A DNA stretch of 64,000 nucleotides from Planctomycetota bacterium (GCA_016779205.1 JADHOC010000016.1:1-64000), one strand, 5' to 3'. Shown: positions 1 through 8,579, numbered from the stretch's first letter. A program made the numbers and translations. The notes: a model not told the origin generated them from the letters alone.

Positions 1-49
1 CGCCGGTGACGGCGACCTCATCCGGGTCGGCTTCAACGCCGCCTTCTGA
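1..49 (+). CDS. 3' end of an unidentified gene
   Basis: Reading from base 2, the frame gives a short C-terminus (AGDGDLIRVGFNAAF) and a TGA stop at 47-49. A strong terminator hairpin follows 51 bases later, which supports this as a genuine gene end rather than random sequence. The alternating polar/hydrophobic ending would suit a secreted or beta-rich protein, but 15 residues are too few to assign a family. Confidence 0.45.
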   Translation, partial: AGDGDLIRVGFNAAF

Positions 50-100
50 TCAGGTTGGATCGGGCGGGCCTTCGGGCTCGCCCCATCCAAGATCCATGAA

Positions 101-131
101 GAGAGCCCCGCGCCAGTGGCGCGGGGCTCTC
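101..131. terminator. bidirectional intrinsic terminator
   Basis: A perfect 14-bp stem (gagagccccgcgcc paired with its complement) closes a 3-base loop. It lies between the forward gene ending at 49 and the reverse gene ending at 160, so it can serve both. The T-run after it is weak (ttcgttgtt). Confidence 0.8.
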
Positions 132-159
132 TTCGTTGTTCAGGTTCTCGGGCGGCGGA

Positions 160-666
160 TCAGGGCCGCGGGCCCATGCGGAAGTCAACGAACTCCGCGC
201 CGCAGGAGGTGCACTTCTGGATCCTGGACGCGTTGGTCCACAGGAACCAGAGGGGGTAGGCGGCCACGGCCACCGAGAGTCCATAGGTCCACGGCGCGAG
301 CCCTGCGGCCAGCGCGAGCCACAGGAGCCCCATCAGAATCGATGCGCGGGAGGCCTCCATGCGCCCCTTGAGCCCGGCCGATCCGCAGTGGAGGCACCGT
401 TCGATGGTGCCGTCCTCTTTCCGGTGGCTGAGGTCGAGCTCGATCCGGCCTCCGGAGCCCTCGACCTCGTAGTAGCTCCGCAGCGAGAAGGGCCCATCGA
501 CCTTCCAGGAGATGAGTTCGCCCTTCCTGGACGGGTGGGGCAGCCGGATCTCGCTCCAGCGGATGACGTGCTCGTTGATGGCCAAGGGAATGGACGGCTC
601 GTGGGGTTGGGTCCCGTTCGGGGATCCGGTGGCGAATCGCGCCAGGTGCGGGCCGGAGCGGCCCAC
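160..666 (-). CDS. hypothetical zinc-ribbon membrane protein
   Basis: A 168-residue protein of no family I recognise. The middle contains CLHCG (about residue 92) and the end contains CTSCGAEF, so two CxxC pairs could bind one metal across the intervening segment. Between them lie two hydrophobic stretches (about residues 108-145) that look like membrane helices, so the Cys pairs may meet on one face of the membrane. The GTG start at 666 is chosen because a TAAGCT hexamer sits 10 bases upstream; a later start before the conserved-looking part (around residue 28) cannot be excluded. It is divergent from the SDR-like gene at 771. Confidence 0.65.
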   Translation of the reverse strand: MGRSGPHLARFATGSPNGTQPHEPSIPLAINEHVIRWSEIRLPHPSRKGELISWKVDGPFSLRSYYEVEGSGGRIELDLSHRKEDGTIERCLHCGSAGLKGRMEASRASILMGLLWLALAAGLAPWTYGLSVAVAAYPLWFLWTNASRIQKCTSCGAEFVDFRMGPRP

Positions 667-676
667 CCGTGCCCGA

Positions 677-682
677 AGCTTA
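677..682 (-). promoter_or_regulatory. -10-like TAnnnT box for the gene at 160-666
   Basis: TAAGCT on the reverse strand, 10 bases before the GTG start. It is one of a recurring set of such boxes in this window. Confidence 0.4.
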
Positions 683-756
683 CCGCCCGCCGGGCCGGAT
701 CGAGGCCATTTGCCGGGGAGTGGCGACGCTCCGGGCGCCAGGGGGGGCCATCGGGA

Positions 757-762
757 TACACT
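757..762 (+). promoter_or_regulatory. -10-like TAnnnT box for the SDR-like gene
   Basis: TACACT lies 8 bases before the ATG at 771, implying a very short 5' leader. Confidence 0.45.
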
Positions 763-770
763 CCTGCACC

Positions 771-1475
771 ATGACTGACTCCAGCCAGAGCCCCCTCAGG
801 GTCTTCATCACCGGTGGAACCCGGGGTATCGGCCGCGCGATCGCGCTGCGCTTCGCCCGCGAGGGCGCCATGGTGGCCGTCGCCGCCCGCACCTCCGCGG
901 ATCTCGATGCGATCGTCAGCGAGATCGAGGCGGCTGGCGGGCAGGGTGAGGCCTGCCAGACCAATATGCGCGACCACGGCTCGGTGGAGGCGGCGGTCTT
1001 CAGGGCCGTGGACTTCTTCGAGGGGGCCACGGACGTCGTGGTGAACTGCGCCGGGCTGGTGGAGTTCAAGCCCTTCGACGAGCTGGGCGTGGACGACTGG
1101 GAGCGGGCCCTGGCCGTGCACCTGACGGGGCCCTTCCTGGTCATGGCGGAGGTCTTGCCGTCCCTGCGCGAGAGCGAGCGGGCCCACGTCTTCAACGTGG
1201 GGGCGCACCTCGCGGGCCAGCCCGGCCCGGGCCAGTCGCTCATGGCGGCCTCCAAGGCGGGGGTCGAGGGGATGACCCGCGGGCTCCGGGCGGATCTGGG
1301 GCCCGAGGGCATCCGGGTCACCTCGGTGCTGCCCGGATTCGTGGACACGCCCGGACTGGAGCCCTGGAAGGGCTCACTGGACGGTGCGGCGGTGACGACG
1401 CCTGACGCGGTGGCGGAGGCGGTCTGGAACGCGTACCAGGCTGAGACCGCCCCCGACGAGATCTCGATCTGCTGA
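771..1475 (+). CDS. SDR-family protein with degenerate active site
   Basis: A 234-residue short-chain dehydrogenase/reductase fold. The N-terminal nucleotide-binding motif TGGTRGIG (residues 14-21), the NCAG motif (92-95) and the PG motif (188-189) are intact. The classical catalytic set is not: the YxxxK position reads MAASK (Met158, Lys162), and the serine position about 13 residues upstream falls in NVGAH with no Ser. It may bind NAD(P) without ordinary dehydrogenase chemistry. The ATG at 771 is preferred over an in-frame upstream start at 669, because homology begins just after it and a TACACT box precedes it. Substrate unknown. Confidence 0.85.
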   Translation: MTDSSQSPLRVFITGGTRGIGRAIALRFAREGAMVAVAARTSADLDAIVSEIEAAGGQGEACQTNMRDHGSVEAAVFRAVDFFEGATDVVVNCAGLVEFKPFDELGVDDWERALAVHLTGPFLVMAEVLPSLRESERAHVFNVGAHLAGQPGPGQSLMAASKAGVEGMTRGLRADLGPEGIRVTSVLPGFVDTPGLEPWKGSLDGAAVTTPDAVAEAVWNAYQAETAPDEISIC

Positions 1476-1695
1476 TCCTGGCCCCCTTTCGAGACAGCCC
1501 CATGGGTGTCGGGGCCACGAAATCTCATTCGGGGCTGGGGGCACAAAACAGTGGAGGTATCGCGCATGCGGGGCCTCCGGAGGCCGATGACTCCCTGAGC
1601 CGAGCCGGGTGCGGCGCTGTTTGGATTGGGTTTCCACCCTTCGGAGCGGCGCGGGATCCGGCTCTTACGAGAGTCCCATGAACTGGAGGCCCCCC

Positions 1696-2055
1696 ATGAA
1701 GCATTCGTACGATCACGACAACGCCTCGAAGCTGGTTCCCCTGCTGGAAGCCATCTTCAATGAGGTCGCCGACCGCCGCCGGGCGATCCGTGAGCTAGAG
1801 CGCACCCTCAAGGCCATGAAACTCGAGGGCTGCTCCTCCGCGACGACCGGAACCGTGGTGGCGCGGCTCGCCACCCAGCGACGCGAGCTCCGCCTGACGT
1901 CCAAGGAGTTCGAGCGTCTCGGCTGTGCGGTGGATGAGCACAACCCGAACCGGGTGTTCATCCCCGGCGCCAACGGCGGACTCGAGGGCGGCTTCCACTG
2001 GCAGGCCGGAGAATCCACGGTGCAGAACAACGCGCCGGAGCACAGCACCTTCTGA
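1696..2055 (+). CDS. DUF2203-like coiled protein
   Basis: A 119-residue soluble protein. An N-terminal helix pair (NASKLVPLLEAIFNEVADRR) with leucine and arginine heptads is followed by a short strand-rich end containing GCAVDEHNP, FIPG and GFHWQAGE. That layout resembles DUF2203 proteins, whose function is not established. The ATG at 1696 is chosen for the good Shine-Dalgarno (ggagg) 6-7 bases upstream; in-frame starts at 1609 and 1678 lack one. The 220 bases between the SDR-like gene and this one contain no other gene I can support. Confidence 0.7.
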   Translation: MKHSYDHDNASKLVPLLEAIFNEVADRRRAIRELERTLKAMKLEGCSSATTGTVVARLATQRRELRLTSKEFERLGCAVDEHNPNRVFIPGANGGLEGGFHWQAGESTVQNNAPEHSTF

Positions 2056-2095
2056 TCCGGGCCCTTCGCCAGGGCTGATTCAGCCTCTGACCGAC

Positions 2096-2130
2096 GCGGG
2101 CCGCGTCTTCCCCAGGAAGACGCGGCCCGC
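2096..2130. terminator. bidirectional intrinsic terminator
   Basis: A perfect 16-bp stem with a 3-base loop (cca), followed by ttgccttgtt. It sits between convergent genes ending at 2055 and 2166. Confidence 0.85.
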
Positions 2131-2165
2131 TTGCCTTGTTGAGTCCTGGCGACAGGGCCCTGGCG

Positions 2166-3152
2166 TCAGGCGCCGTCGCTCCCGCCCGAGGCCGGGCGCC
2201 CCTTGCCGCCGTCCTTGGAGGGCGGCGCCGTCCCGTCCTCCGGCGTCCTGGGCTTCTTCACCTTCTTGGGCTTGGTGGGGACCGGGGTCGGCTTCTTGGC
2301 GTCCGCCTTGTCGCCGCCGTCGGCCTGCTTCTTGCGCGCCTCCTCGACGCGCTTGGCGTCGAGTTCGGCCTGCTGCTTGCGGGCGGCGGCGGTGCGCGCC
2401 TCGGCGCTGTCCTGGGCCTGCTTCTTGCGTGCCTCCTCGATGCGCTTGGCGTCGAGCTCGGCCTGCTTCTTGCGAGCGGCGGTGGTGCGCGCCTCGGCGC
2501 TGTCCTGGGCCTGCTTCTTGCGCGCCTCCTCGATGCGCTTGGCGTCGAGCTCGGCCTGCTGCTTGCGGGCGGCGGTGGTGCGCGCCTCGGCGCTGTCCTG
2601 GGACTGCTTCATGCGTGCCTCCTCGATGCGCTTGGCGTCGAGCTCGGCCTGCTGCTTGCGTGCCGCGGCGGTCCGTGCCTCGGCGCTGTCCTGTGCCTGC
2701 TTCTGTCGGGCGTCCTGGGTGCGCTTGGCGTCGAGGTCAGCCTGCTTCTTCCGGGCCGCCTGAACACGCTGCTCCTCTGCGGCCTTCTTCCTGTCCGCCT
2801 GGATCCCCTTCACCGCCTGCTCCAGGTCCGAGGCGATCGGATAACCGCCGCTCGCCAGCAGGTCCCGATACAGCAGGATGAACTCACTCTCGGAGAGGAG
2901 CTTGTCGCCGTCCGCGTCCTGCGCGTTGAAGGCCTTGGCGGGGACGCCGGTCCGACCGGCTTCCGCCAGCGAGACCTTGCCGTCCTTGTTGGCATCCAGC
3001 TTCTTGAAGGTCCGCTTGGCGAGCTCCAGGGTGGCCGTACGCTTCTCCTGGACCGCGGGGGCCGGGGCGGCCTCGGCTGCGGAGAGGACGCCAGCGAGGG
3101 CCAGCGCGAGGGCCAAGGTCGAGGAGCGAGGGATTCGAGTGCTGTTCTTCAT
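2166..3152 (-). CDS. secreted EF-hand protein with tandem coiled-coil repeats
   Basis: A 328-residue protein. A signal peptide (about residues 1-28, ending AEAAPA) is followed by two EF-hand loops: DANKDGKVSLAE (53-64) and DADGDKLLSESE (79-90), both with canonical Asp/Asn spacing and a terminal Glu. Next comes a long Ala/Lys/Gln/Glu coiled coil containing four near-identical 31-residue units (154-277), then a Lys/Pro-rich low-complexity tail. The ATG at 3152 is chosen because the signal peptide starts there. Role inferred only as a calcium-responsive envelope or periplasmic protein. The opposite strand of the repeats is also open over a long stretch, which I treat as an artefact of composition. 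Confidence 0.85.
   Translation of the reverse strand: MKNSTRIPRSSTLALALALAGVLSAAEAAPAPAVQEKRTATLELAKRTFKKLDANKDGKVSLAEAGRTGVPAKAFNAQDADGDKLLSESEFILLYRDLLASGGYPIASDLEQAVKGIQADRKKAAEEQRVQAARKKQADLDAKRTQDARQKQAQDSAEARTAAARKQQAELDAKRIEEARMKQSQDSAEARTTAARKQQAELDAKRIEEARKKQAQDSAEARTTAARKKQAELDAKRIEEARKKQAQDSAEARTAAARKQQAELDAKRVEEARKKQADGGDKADAKKPTPVPTKPKKVKKPRTPEDGTAPPSKDGGKGRPASGGSDGA
2322..2693. repeat. four tandem 93-bp repeats inside the EF-hand gene
   Basis: Each unit encodes 31 residues beginning QDSAEART and ending near KKQA. The four copies differ by only a few substitutions; a degenerate copy lies just N-terminal in the protein. Such units are prone to copy-number change by slippage or recombination. 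Confidence 0.9.
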
Positions 3153-3447
3153 GGCGGTCGGGTGTGGTGTCCTGGGGACGTCCCGCTCCCCAGCAGGAAG
3201 CGTGCCAGCGTGGAGCCTGTCCTCAGGATACGGAATCACCGCCAGGGGCCGTCCGCTTCTGGGGGGTGTCCGATGGGGAGGTCCCCGGGACCCCATTCGA
3301 GGTCATCCGGGGCGCCTCGTGATCCGTCGAGACTTCCGCCGAGAGCGCGTGGACTGCGCTTCCGGTCACGCGGTACAAAGACCTTTCGCAGCCGGGGCGC
3401 GGTCCCGGCGAGCACCCGACCCCCCCCCGCGAAGGCCCCCCCCGCCC

Positions 3448-4434
3448 ATGATCGCAACCCCCGAACTCGCGCCGCTCTTCGACGGCGTGGAGCCCCGGAA
3501 GGCCGCCACCCGTAACGCCTACGGAGAAGCTCTCCTCGAACTGGGAGCCTCCAATCCGGACGTCGTCGTCCTCGACGCCGACCTCTCCGGCTCGACGAAG
3601 ACCAAGGCCTTCGGCAAGGCCCACCCCGAGCGGTTCTTCAACATGGGGGTCGCCGAGGCCAACATGATCGGCGTCGCGGCGGGCCTCGCCTCCCAGGGCA
3701 AGGTCGCGTTCGCCAGCTCCTTCGCCATGTTCGCCACCGGCAAGGCGTTCGAGCAGATCCGCCAGAGCGTCTGCGTCCCCGAGCTCAACGTCAAGATCTG
3801 CGCGACCCACGCGGGCCTCACGGTGGGGGAGGACGGCAAGTCCCACCAGATGCTCGAGGACGTCACGATCATGCGCGTGATTCCGGGCATGCAGGTCATC
3901 GTCCCCGCCGACGCCGTGGAGGCTCACCAGGCGGTCCTCGCGGCGGCCGAGATCCCCGGCCCGGTCTACGTGCGGCTCTCCCGGGCGTCCACGCCCGTGG
4001 TCTTCTCGGACGACTATCGCTTCGAGTTCGGCAAGGCCGCGATGCTCCGCGACGGCGGCGACCTCGCGATCGTCGCCATGGGGGTGACCGTCGCCGCGGC
4101 GCTCGAGGCTGCGGACACGCTCTCCACCATGGGGATCGAGGCGCGGGTGCTGAACATGTCCACGATCTCGCCCATGGACAGCGACGCGATCGAGAGCGCC
4201 GCCCGCGACTGCGGCGCGATCCTCACGGCGGAGGAGCACCAGGAGAACGGTGGCCTCGGTGAGGCGGTCGCCCAGGCGGTCGTCCGCACCCACCCCGTGC
4301 CCATGGAGATGTGCGGCATGAACGGGTCCTTCGGGCAGAGCGGCACAGGGGACGAACTCCTGGCCCACTACGGTCTCGACGCCGCGGGCCTCGTGGCGCG
4401 CGCCCAGCAACTCCTCAAGCGCAAGCAGGCCTGA
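3448..4434 (+). CDS. transketolase, C-terminal (pyrimidine/TK_C) subunit
   Basis: A 328-residue split-transketolase half. The pyrimidine-binding domain is at the N-terminus, with FFNMGVAEANMIGVAAGLA carrying the Glu expected to activate thiamine diphosphate, and the transketolase C-terminal domain follows from about residue 190. It must pair with the adjacent N-terminal half to interconvert sugar phosphates in the pentose phosphate pathway. The ATG at 3448 is the first plausible start. The C-terminal half is encoded before the N-terminal half, the reverse of the order I know from other split transketolases. The 295 bases upstream (3153-3447) are a divergent intergenic region in which I see no gene. 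Confidence 0.92.
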   Translation: MIATPELAPLFDGVEPRKAATRNAYGEALLELGASNPDVVVLDADLSGSTKTKAFGKAHPERFFNMGVAEANMIGVAAGLASQGKVAFASSFAMFATGKAFEQIRQSVCVPELNVKICATHAGLTVGEDGKSHQMLEDVTIMRVIPGMQVIVPADAVEAHQAVLAAAEIPGPVYVRLSRASTPVVFSDDYRFEFGKAAMLRDGGDLAIVAMGVTVAAALEAADTLSTMGIEARVLNMSTISPMDSDAIESAARDCGAILTAEEHQENGGLGEAVAQAVVRTHPVPMEMCGMNGSFGQSGTGDELLAHYGLDAAGLVARAQQLLKRKQA

Positions 4435-4438
4435 TCCC

Positions 4439-5296
4439 ATGACGCTCTCTCAAGCAGACCGCGCCGCCGTCGAGGCCGCCGCTCGCCAGATCCGCATCGA
4501 CACCGTCCGCATGGTGCACGCCGCCGCGTGCGGCCACCCGGGCGGCCCCATCGGGATGGCGGACTTCATGGCGACGCTCTTCCTGCGGCACATGAACCTC
4601 TCCCCGGAGACGCTCCACCGCCCTGACCGGGACCGCTTCGTGCTGGGCAACGGGCACACCTGCGCCGGCTACTACTCGATCCTCTCCCAGAAGGGGCTGA
4701 TCCCGAGGGACGAACTGCTCACCTTCCGGAAGCTGGGCTCCCGCCTCCAGGGCCACCCGCACCGGACCCCTGACATGGGCATCGACTTCTCCACGGGGTC
4801 GCTCGGCAACAGCCTCTCGGTCTCCCTGGGCATGGCCCTCGCGGCCAAGTCGAACGGCTGGGACACCCGCGTCTACAGCGCGTCCTCGGACGGAGAGAGC
4901 CAGGAGGGCCAGATCTGGGAGGCCGCGACGGCGGCGGCCCACTACGGCGCCTCCAACCTCACGGTGCTGGTGGATTTCAACAACGTGCAGATCGACGGCC
5001 ACATGCGCGACGTCATGGACGTGCGGGACCTCCGTGAGAAGTACGAGGCCTTTGGGTGGCACGCGCTGGATGTGGATGGCCACGACATTGACGCCATCGA
5101 CGCCGCCCTGGTCGCCGCCCGTGAGGAGACGGCGCGCCCGAGCGCCCTCATCTGCCACACGCTGATCGGCAAGGGCGTCTCCTTCATGGAGGACCAGCCC
5201 GGCTGGCACGGCGTGGCCCCCGGGGATGAGGACGCCCGCAAGGCGCTCGCCGAGCTGGGCATCGAGGGTGCCGAGCTCGAGGCCATGATGGCCTGA
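4439..5296 (+). CDS. transketolase, N-terminal (TPP-binding) subunit
   Basis: A 285-residue half-enzyme. It contains HPGGPIG near the N-terminus, the thiamine diphosphate/metal motif SDGESQEGQIWEA and the closing VDFNN about 27 residues later, then GHD and GKGVSFME as in full-length transketolases. It starts 4 bases after the stop of the C-terminal half, so the two are co-transcribed and should be made in equal amounts. Confidence 0.92.
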   Translation: MTLSQADRAAVEAAARQIRIDTVRMVHAAACGHPGGPIGMADFMATLFLRHMNLSPETLHRPDRDRFVLGNGHTCAGYYSILSQKGLIPRDELLTFRKLGSRLQGHPHRTPDMGIDFSTGSLGNSLSVSLGMALAAKSNGWDTRVYSASSDGESQEGQIWEAATAAAHYGASNLTVLVDFNNVQIDGHMRDVMDVRDLREKYEAFGWHALDVDGHDIDAIDAALVAAREETARPSALICHTLIGKGVSFMEDQPGWHGVAPGDEDARKALAELGIEGAELEAMMA

Positions 5297-5308
5297 GCCG
5301 GAATCCCG

Positions 5309-6658
5309 GTGAGCGGCACCCCCAATGATGGTCTCCAGGCCCGGGCCCAGGGCTCGGGCCAGGCGGCGATCGCGATCTTCGCGCTCGGGATGATGTCGGG
5401 GATGCTCGTCCTGATGATCGCGTTCCTGCTCTTCCCCGAGCCCGAGGACCCCGCGACGGCCGAGTTCGAGGCGGTCCAGGACTTCGCGCGGCGTCACTTC
5501 GTCCGCGAGGTGGATTCGGAGGAGCTGGTGACCCGGGCGCTCTCCGGGATGCTCGACGGGCTGGACCCCTACTCGCGCTACTACGACGAGGAGAGCTCCG
5601 AGCAGGTGCGGCGGGAGATCGACGGTGACTTCCGGGGCATCGGCGTCGTCTTCCGCTCCCCGATCTCCCGAGGCCAGGTCCTGTTCCCTCTCGCCGGCTC
5701 GCCGGCCTCGCAGGCTGGCGTGAGGGTGGGGGACCGCCTCGTGGAGGTGGATGGTGCCCCGGTGGAGGGGCTCTCTGGCCCCGAGATCCGCGCCCTCTTG
5801 TCCGCGCGGGGCCGGAGCGAGATCTCTCTGCTGGTGGAGGGGCTCGACGGGGGCCAGCGGAACCTGGTGGTCGAGCCCGCGCTGCTCCTGGATCCCACCG
5901 TCCGCCACGCCGGTCTCCTGGAATCGGCGCCGTCCACCGGGTACCTGGCGGTGCGTTCCTTCAGCCACCGCACGGCGGAGGAGTTCGACAGCGCGGTCCT
6001 CGCGCTCCGGGAGCGAGGCGTGGAGTCCCTCGTGGTGGACCTCCGCTTCAACTTTGGAGGTGTCCTGGACGCGGCGGTCCACATGGCTTCGCGCTTCATC
6101 GCCGAGGGGGTCATCGTGACGTCCGAGGGGCGGAACCGGAGCGTGTCCTACGAGGCGGGTGAGGTCGAGGCGCTGTTCGAGGGGATGGGCCTGGTGGTCC
6201 TCGTGGACGAGGACACGGCGAGCGCGAGCGAGGTCTTCGCTGGCGCGCTCCAGGACTACCGACGCGGGGTGGTGGTGGGGGCGCCGACCTACGGCAAGGG
6301 CATGATCCAGATGACCCAGTCCTTCCCGCGCTTCGGCAGCCGGGCCAAGGTCACCAGCGGCTACTACTACTCGCCCAGCGGTCGCAACTTCGAGAAGAGC
6401 GCGGACCCCGACCGGTCCAGCGGGATCCTGCCGGACATGATCGTGGAGATGGACCCGGAGCAGCGCGCGCGGGTCCACGGATGGATCGCCCGATATGATC
6501 CGCCCACCTCGATGCTCGACGAGCTGGCCGAGTGGTCGGCGGCCGAGGGCGGCGTGGTCCTGCCCGAGGCACCGGAGGACCCGCAGCTGGACGCAGCGCG
6601 CGCCCTCCTGCGGGGCGAGCACCCGGCGCCGGCCCGGCGAAGCGGACGAGGCGACTGA
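5309..6658 (+). CDS. S41-family C-terminal processing peptidase
   Basis: A 449-residue membrane-anchored protease. One N-terminal transmembrane helix (about 19-42) leads to a periplasmic body: the family N-domain with LDPYSRYYD (85-93), a PDZ domain (about 108-185) and the S41 core. The catalytic pair is visible as Ser307 in TASASE and Lys330 in TYGKG. The family cleaves periplasmic or secreted proteins near their C-termini. The GTG start at 5309 lies 12 bases after the transketolase stop, in the same run of genes. The C-terminal 50 residues are acidic and probably disordered. Confidence 0.9.
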   Translation: MSGTPNDGLQARAQGSGQAAIAIFALGMMSGMLVLMIAFLLFPEPEDPATAEFEAVQDFARRHFVREVDSEELVTRALSGMLDGLDPYSRYYDEESSEQVRREIDGDFRGIGVVFRSPISRGQVLFPLAGSPASQAGVRVGDRLVEVDGAPVEGLSGPEIRALLSARGRSEISLLVEGLDGGQRNLVVEPALLLDPTVRHAGLLESAPSTGYLAVRSFSHRTAEEFDSAVLALRERGVESLVVDLRFNFGGVLDAAVHMASRFIAEGVIVTSEGRNRSVSYEAGEVEALFEGMGLVVLVDEDTASASEVFAGALQDYRRGVVVGAPTYGKGMIQMTQSFPRFGSRAKVTSGYYYSPSGRNFEKSADPDRSSGILPDMIVEMDPEQRARVHGWIARYDPPTSMLDELAEWSAAEGGVVLPEAPEDPQLDAARALLRGEHPAPARRSGRGD

Positions 6659-6674
6659 GCCCCGAAGGGACACC

Positions 6675-7727
6675 ATGGAGAGAAGACTGATCCTGGGAAT
6701 CGAGTCCTCCTGCGACGAGACCGCTGCGGCGGTCGTCGAGGCGGGCGTGGAGGTGCACTCGAACGTGGTCTTCAGCCAGGCCGCCGAGCACGCCAAGTTC
6801 GGCGGCGTGGTCCCGGAGGTGGCGGGGCGGTCGCACCTCGAGGCCATCCTCCCGGCCATCGACCAGGCGCTCGCCGACGCTGGCGCGGGCCTCGAGGACC
6901 TCGCTGGCGTCGCGGTGACCGCGCGCCCCGGCCTCATCGGATCGCTCCTCGTGGGGCTGTCTTCGGCCAAGGCGCTGTGCTGGTCCACGGGGCTCCCCCT
7001 CGTGGACGTGGACCACATCGAGGCCCACGTCTACGCCGCGACCATGGAGGAGCCCGACGCCGTGCAGTTCCCCTGCCTCGCGCTCGTGGTCTCCGGCGGG
7101 CACACCGCCCTCTACGAGGTGCGCTCGCCCCTGGAGATGACGCGTATCGCCACGACCCTGGATGACGCGGCCGGAGAGGCCTTCGACAAGGTCGCCTGGC
7201 TCCTTGGCCTCGAGTACCCCGGGGGACCCTCCGTGGCGCGCCTCGCCCTGGAGGGGCGGCGAGACGCGATCGCCTTCCCGCGCTACTCCCCCAAGCGCAA
7301 GCCGGGGGCGGAGCAGCGGCCGGTCGGGTTCTCCTTCAGCGGCCTCAAGACCGCCGTCCTGTATCACCTGCGGGGGGGGGATGCGCTCCAGCCGACCCCA
7401 CCGCCGGACCAGATTCCCGACCGGGCGGACGTGGCGGCCTCCTTCGAGGAGGCGGTCGTGGACACGCTCGTCACCCAGACCCTGCGCGCCGCGGAGCAGC
7501 GCGGGGTCGAGCAGGTGCTCGTGGCCGGCGGGGTCGCGTGCAATCGCAGGCTGAGGGAGGTCATGCACGCCCGCGGAGCGGACCAGGGCGTCCGGGCGTT
7601 CTTCCCCTCGCCGGCGTACTGCACGGACAACGCGGTGATGATCGCTGGCCTCGGTTGGCGCCGGCTCGAGGCTGGCCTGGTGGCAGGGCTGGACCTGGAC
7701 GCCTCCCCGCGCTCCCTGGATCGGTGA
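6675..7727 (+). CDS. tsaD: tRNA N6-adenosine threonylcarbamoyltransferase TsaD
   Basis: A 350-residue protein of full family length. It shows the N-terminal GIESSCDETAAAVV signature, the metal-binding HIEAH, the SGGHTAL motif and GEAFDKVA, then the C-terminal AGGVACNRRLR. TsaD transfers threonylcarbamoyl to A37 of ANN-decoding tRNAs together with TsaB and TsaE, which are not in this window. A Shine-Dalgarno-like gaaggga precedes the ATG. Confidence 0.95.
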   Translation: MERRLILGIESSCDETAAAVVEAGVEVHSNVVFSQAAEHAKFGGVVPEVAGRSHLEAILPAIDQALADAGAGLEDLAGVAVTARPGLIGSLLVGLSSAKALCWSTGLPLVDVDHIEAHVYAATMEEPDAVQFPCLALVVSGGHTALYEVRSPLEMTRIATTLDDAAGEAFDKVAWLLGLEYPGGPSVARLALEGRRDAIAFPRYSPKRKPGAEQRPVGFSFSGLKTAVLYHLRGGDALQPTPPPDQIPDRADVAASFEEAVVDTLVTQTLRAAEQRGVEQVLVAGGVACNRRLREVMHARGADQGVRAFFPSPAYCTDNAVMIAGLGWRRLEAGLVAGLDLDASPRSLDR

Positions 7728-7773
7728 CCGCCGTTCCTGGCCAGGGGGTATCCCCCCCCGGCCCCCGTATCGC

Positions 7774-7779
7774 TAGAAT
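7774..7779 (+). promoter_or_regulatory. -10-like TAnnnT box for larB
   Basis: TAGAAT, 11 bases before the GTG at 7791, in the 63-base gap after tsaD. It suggests an internal promoter for larB-carA. Confidence 0.4.
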
Positions 7780-7790
7780 CGGCGCCCGAC

Positions 7791-8579
7791 GTGGATAGGC
7801 GCGCTCTCGAAGGTCTCCTCCGATCCATCCAGGACGGGAACCTCTCCGCCAAGGAGGGCGTCGACCCTGTTCTCGAGGCCCTCGGTACCGCGGGCCAGTT
7901 GGACCTGGGCCATTCGCGGCTCGACACCGACCGCGAGGAGCGCTGCGGGCACGCCGAGGTGGTCTATGGGGAGGGCAAGTCGCCGGAGGAGCTCGTGGAG
8001 ATCTGCGGCGCCCTCATGGAGGCCCACGGCCGCTTCCTCGCCACGCGCGTGCAGCCCGCCGGACGCGTGGCCCTCGCCCGCGCCATGGACGTCGACGTGG
8101 ACGACCGCGCTGGGACCGCCGTGGGAGGGACGCTGCCCGAGGCGGCGGGGGACGTGGCCATCATCAGCGCGGGGACGAGCGACGGGGCCGTGGCCCGCGA
8201 GGCGGCGGTCACCGCCCGCTTCCTGGGCGCCGCGGTCGAGCAGATCCCCGACGTCGGCGTGGCCGGGATCCACCGCATCCTCTCCGTCGCCCCGCGGATC
8301 CGGGAGGCCAACGTGATCGTGGTGGTCGCGGGCATGGAGGGGGCGCTCCCGAGCGTGGTCGGGGGGCTCGTGGACCGGCCGGTGATCGCGGTTCCCACGT
8401 CCGTGGGATACGGAGCCAGCCTCGGGGGTGTCGCAGCGCTCCTCGGGATGCTCAACTCCTGTGCGTCGGGCGTCACCGTCGTCAACATCGATAACGGGTT
8501 CGGCGCTGGTTTCGCCGCGGCCCAGATCAACCGTCAGATCGTGCGAGCCGCCCAGAGCGGCCGCTCCAGAACGTCATGA
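7791..8579 (+). CDS. larB: LarB-like pyridinium biscarboxylate mononucleotide synthase
   Basis: A 262-residue protein of the LarB family, related to PurE-type AIR carboxylases. LarB carboxylates and hydrolyses nicotinic acid adenine dinucleotide in the first step of nickel-pincer nucleotide synthesis. Diagnostic stretches are [44 protein letters not shown] and [12 protein letters not shown]. No larA, larC or larE lies in the window, so it is an orphan here and may serve another enzyme. GTG start; its stop overlaps the carA start (ATGA), so the two are translationally coupled. Confidence 0.9.
   Translation: MDRRALEGLLRSIQDGNLSAKEGVDPVLEALGTAGQLDLGHSRLDTDREERCGHAEVVYGEGKSPEELVEICGALMEAHGRFLATRVQPAGRVALARAMDVDVDDRAGTAVGGTLPEAAGDVAIISAGTSDGAVAREAAVTARFLGAAVEQIPDVGVAGIHRILSVAPRIREANVIVVVAGMEGALPSVVGGLVDRPVIAVPTSVGYGASLGGVAALLGMLNSCASGVTVVNIDNGFGAGFAAAQINRQIVRAAQSGRSRTS

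Noticed and set aside
2322-2693. Regularly spaced repeats that could be mistaken for a CRISPR array
   Set aside because: The units are contiguous, in frame and protein-coding, with no unique spacers.
2136-3515. A 459-codon forward open frame across the EF-hand repeat gene
   Set aside because: It is the opposite strand of a highly biased repeat with a good signal peptide and EF-hands on the reverse strand. Its own translation is low-complexity Leu/Ala/Arg without a fold.
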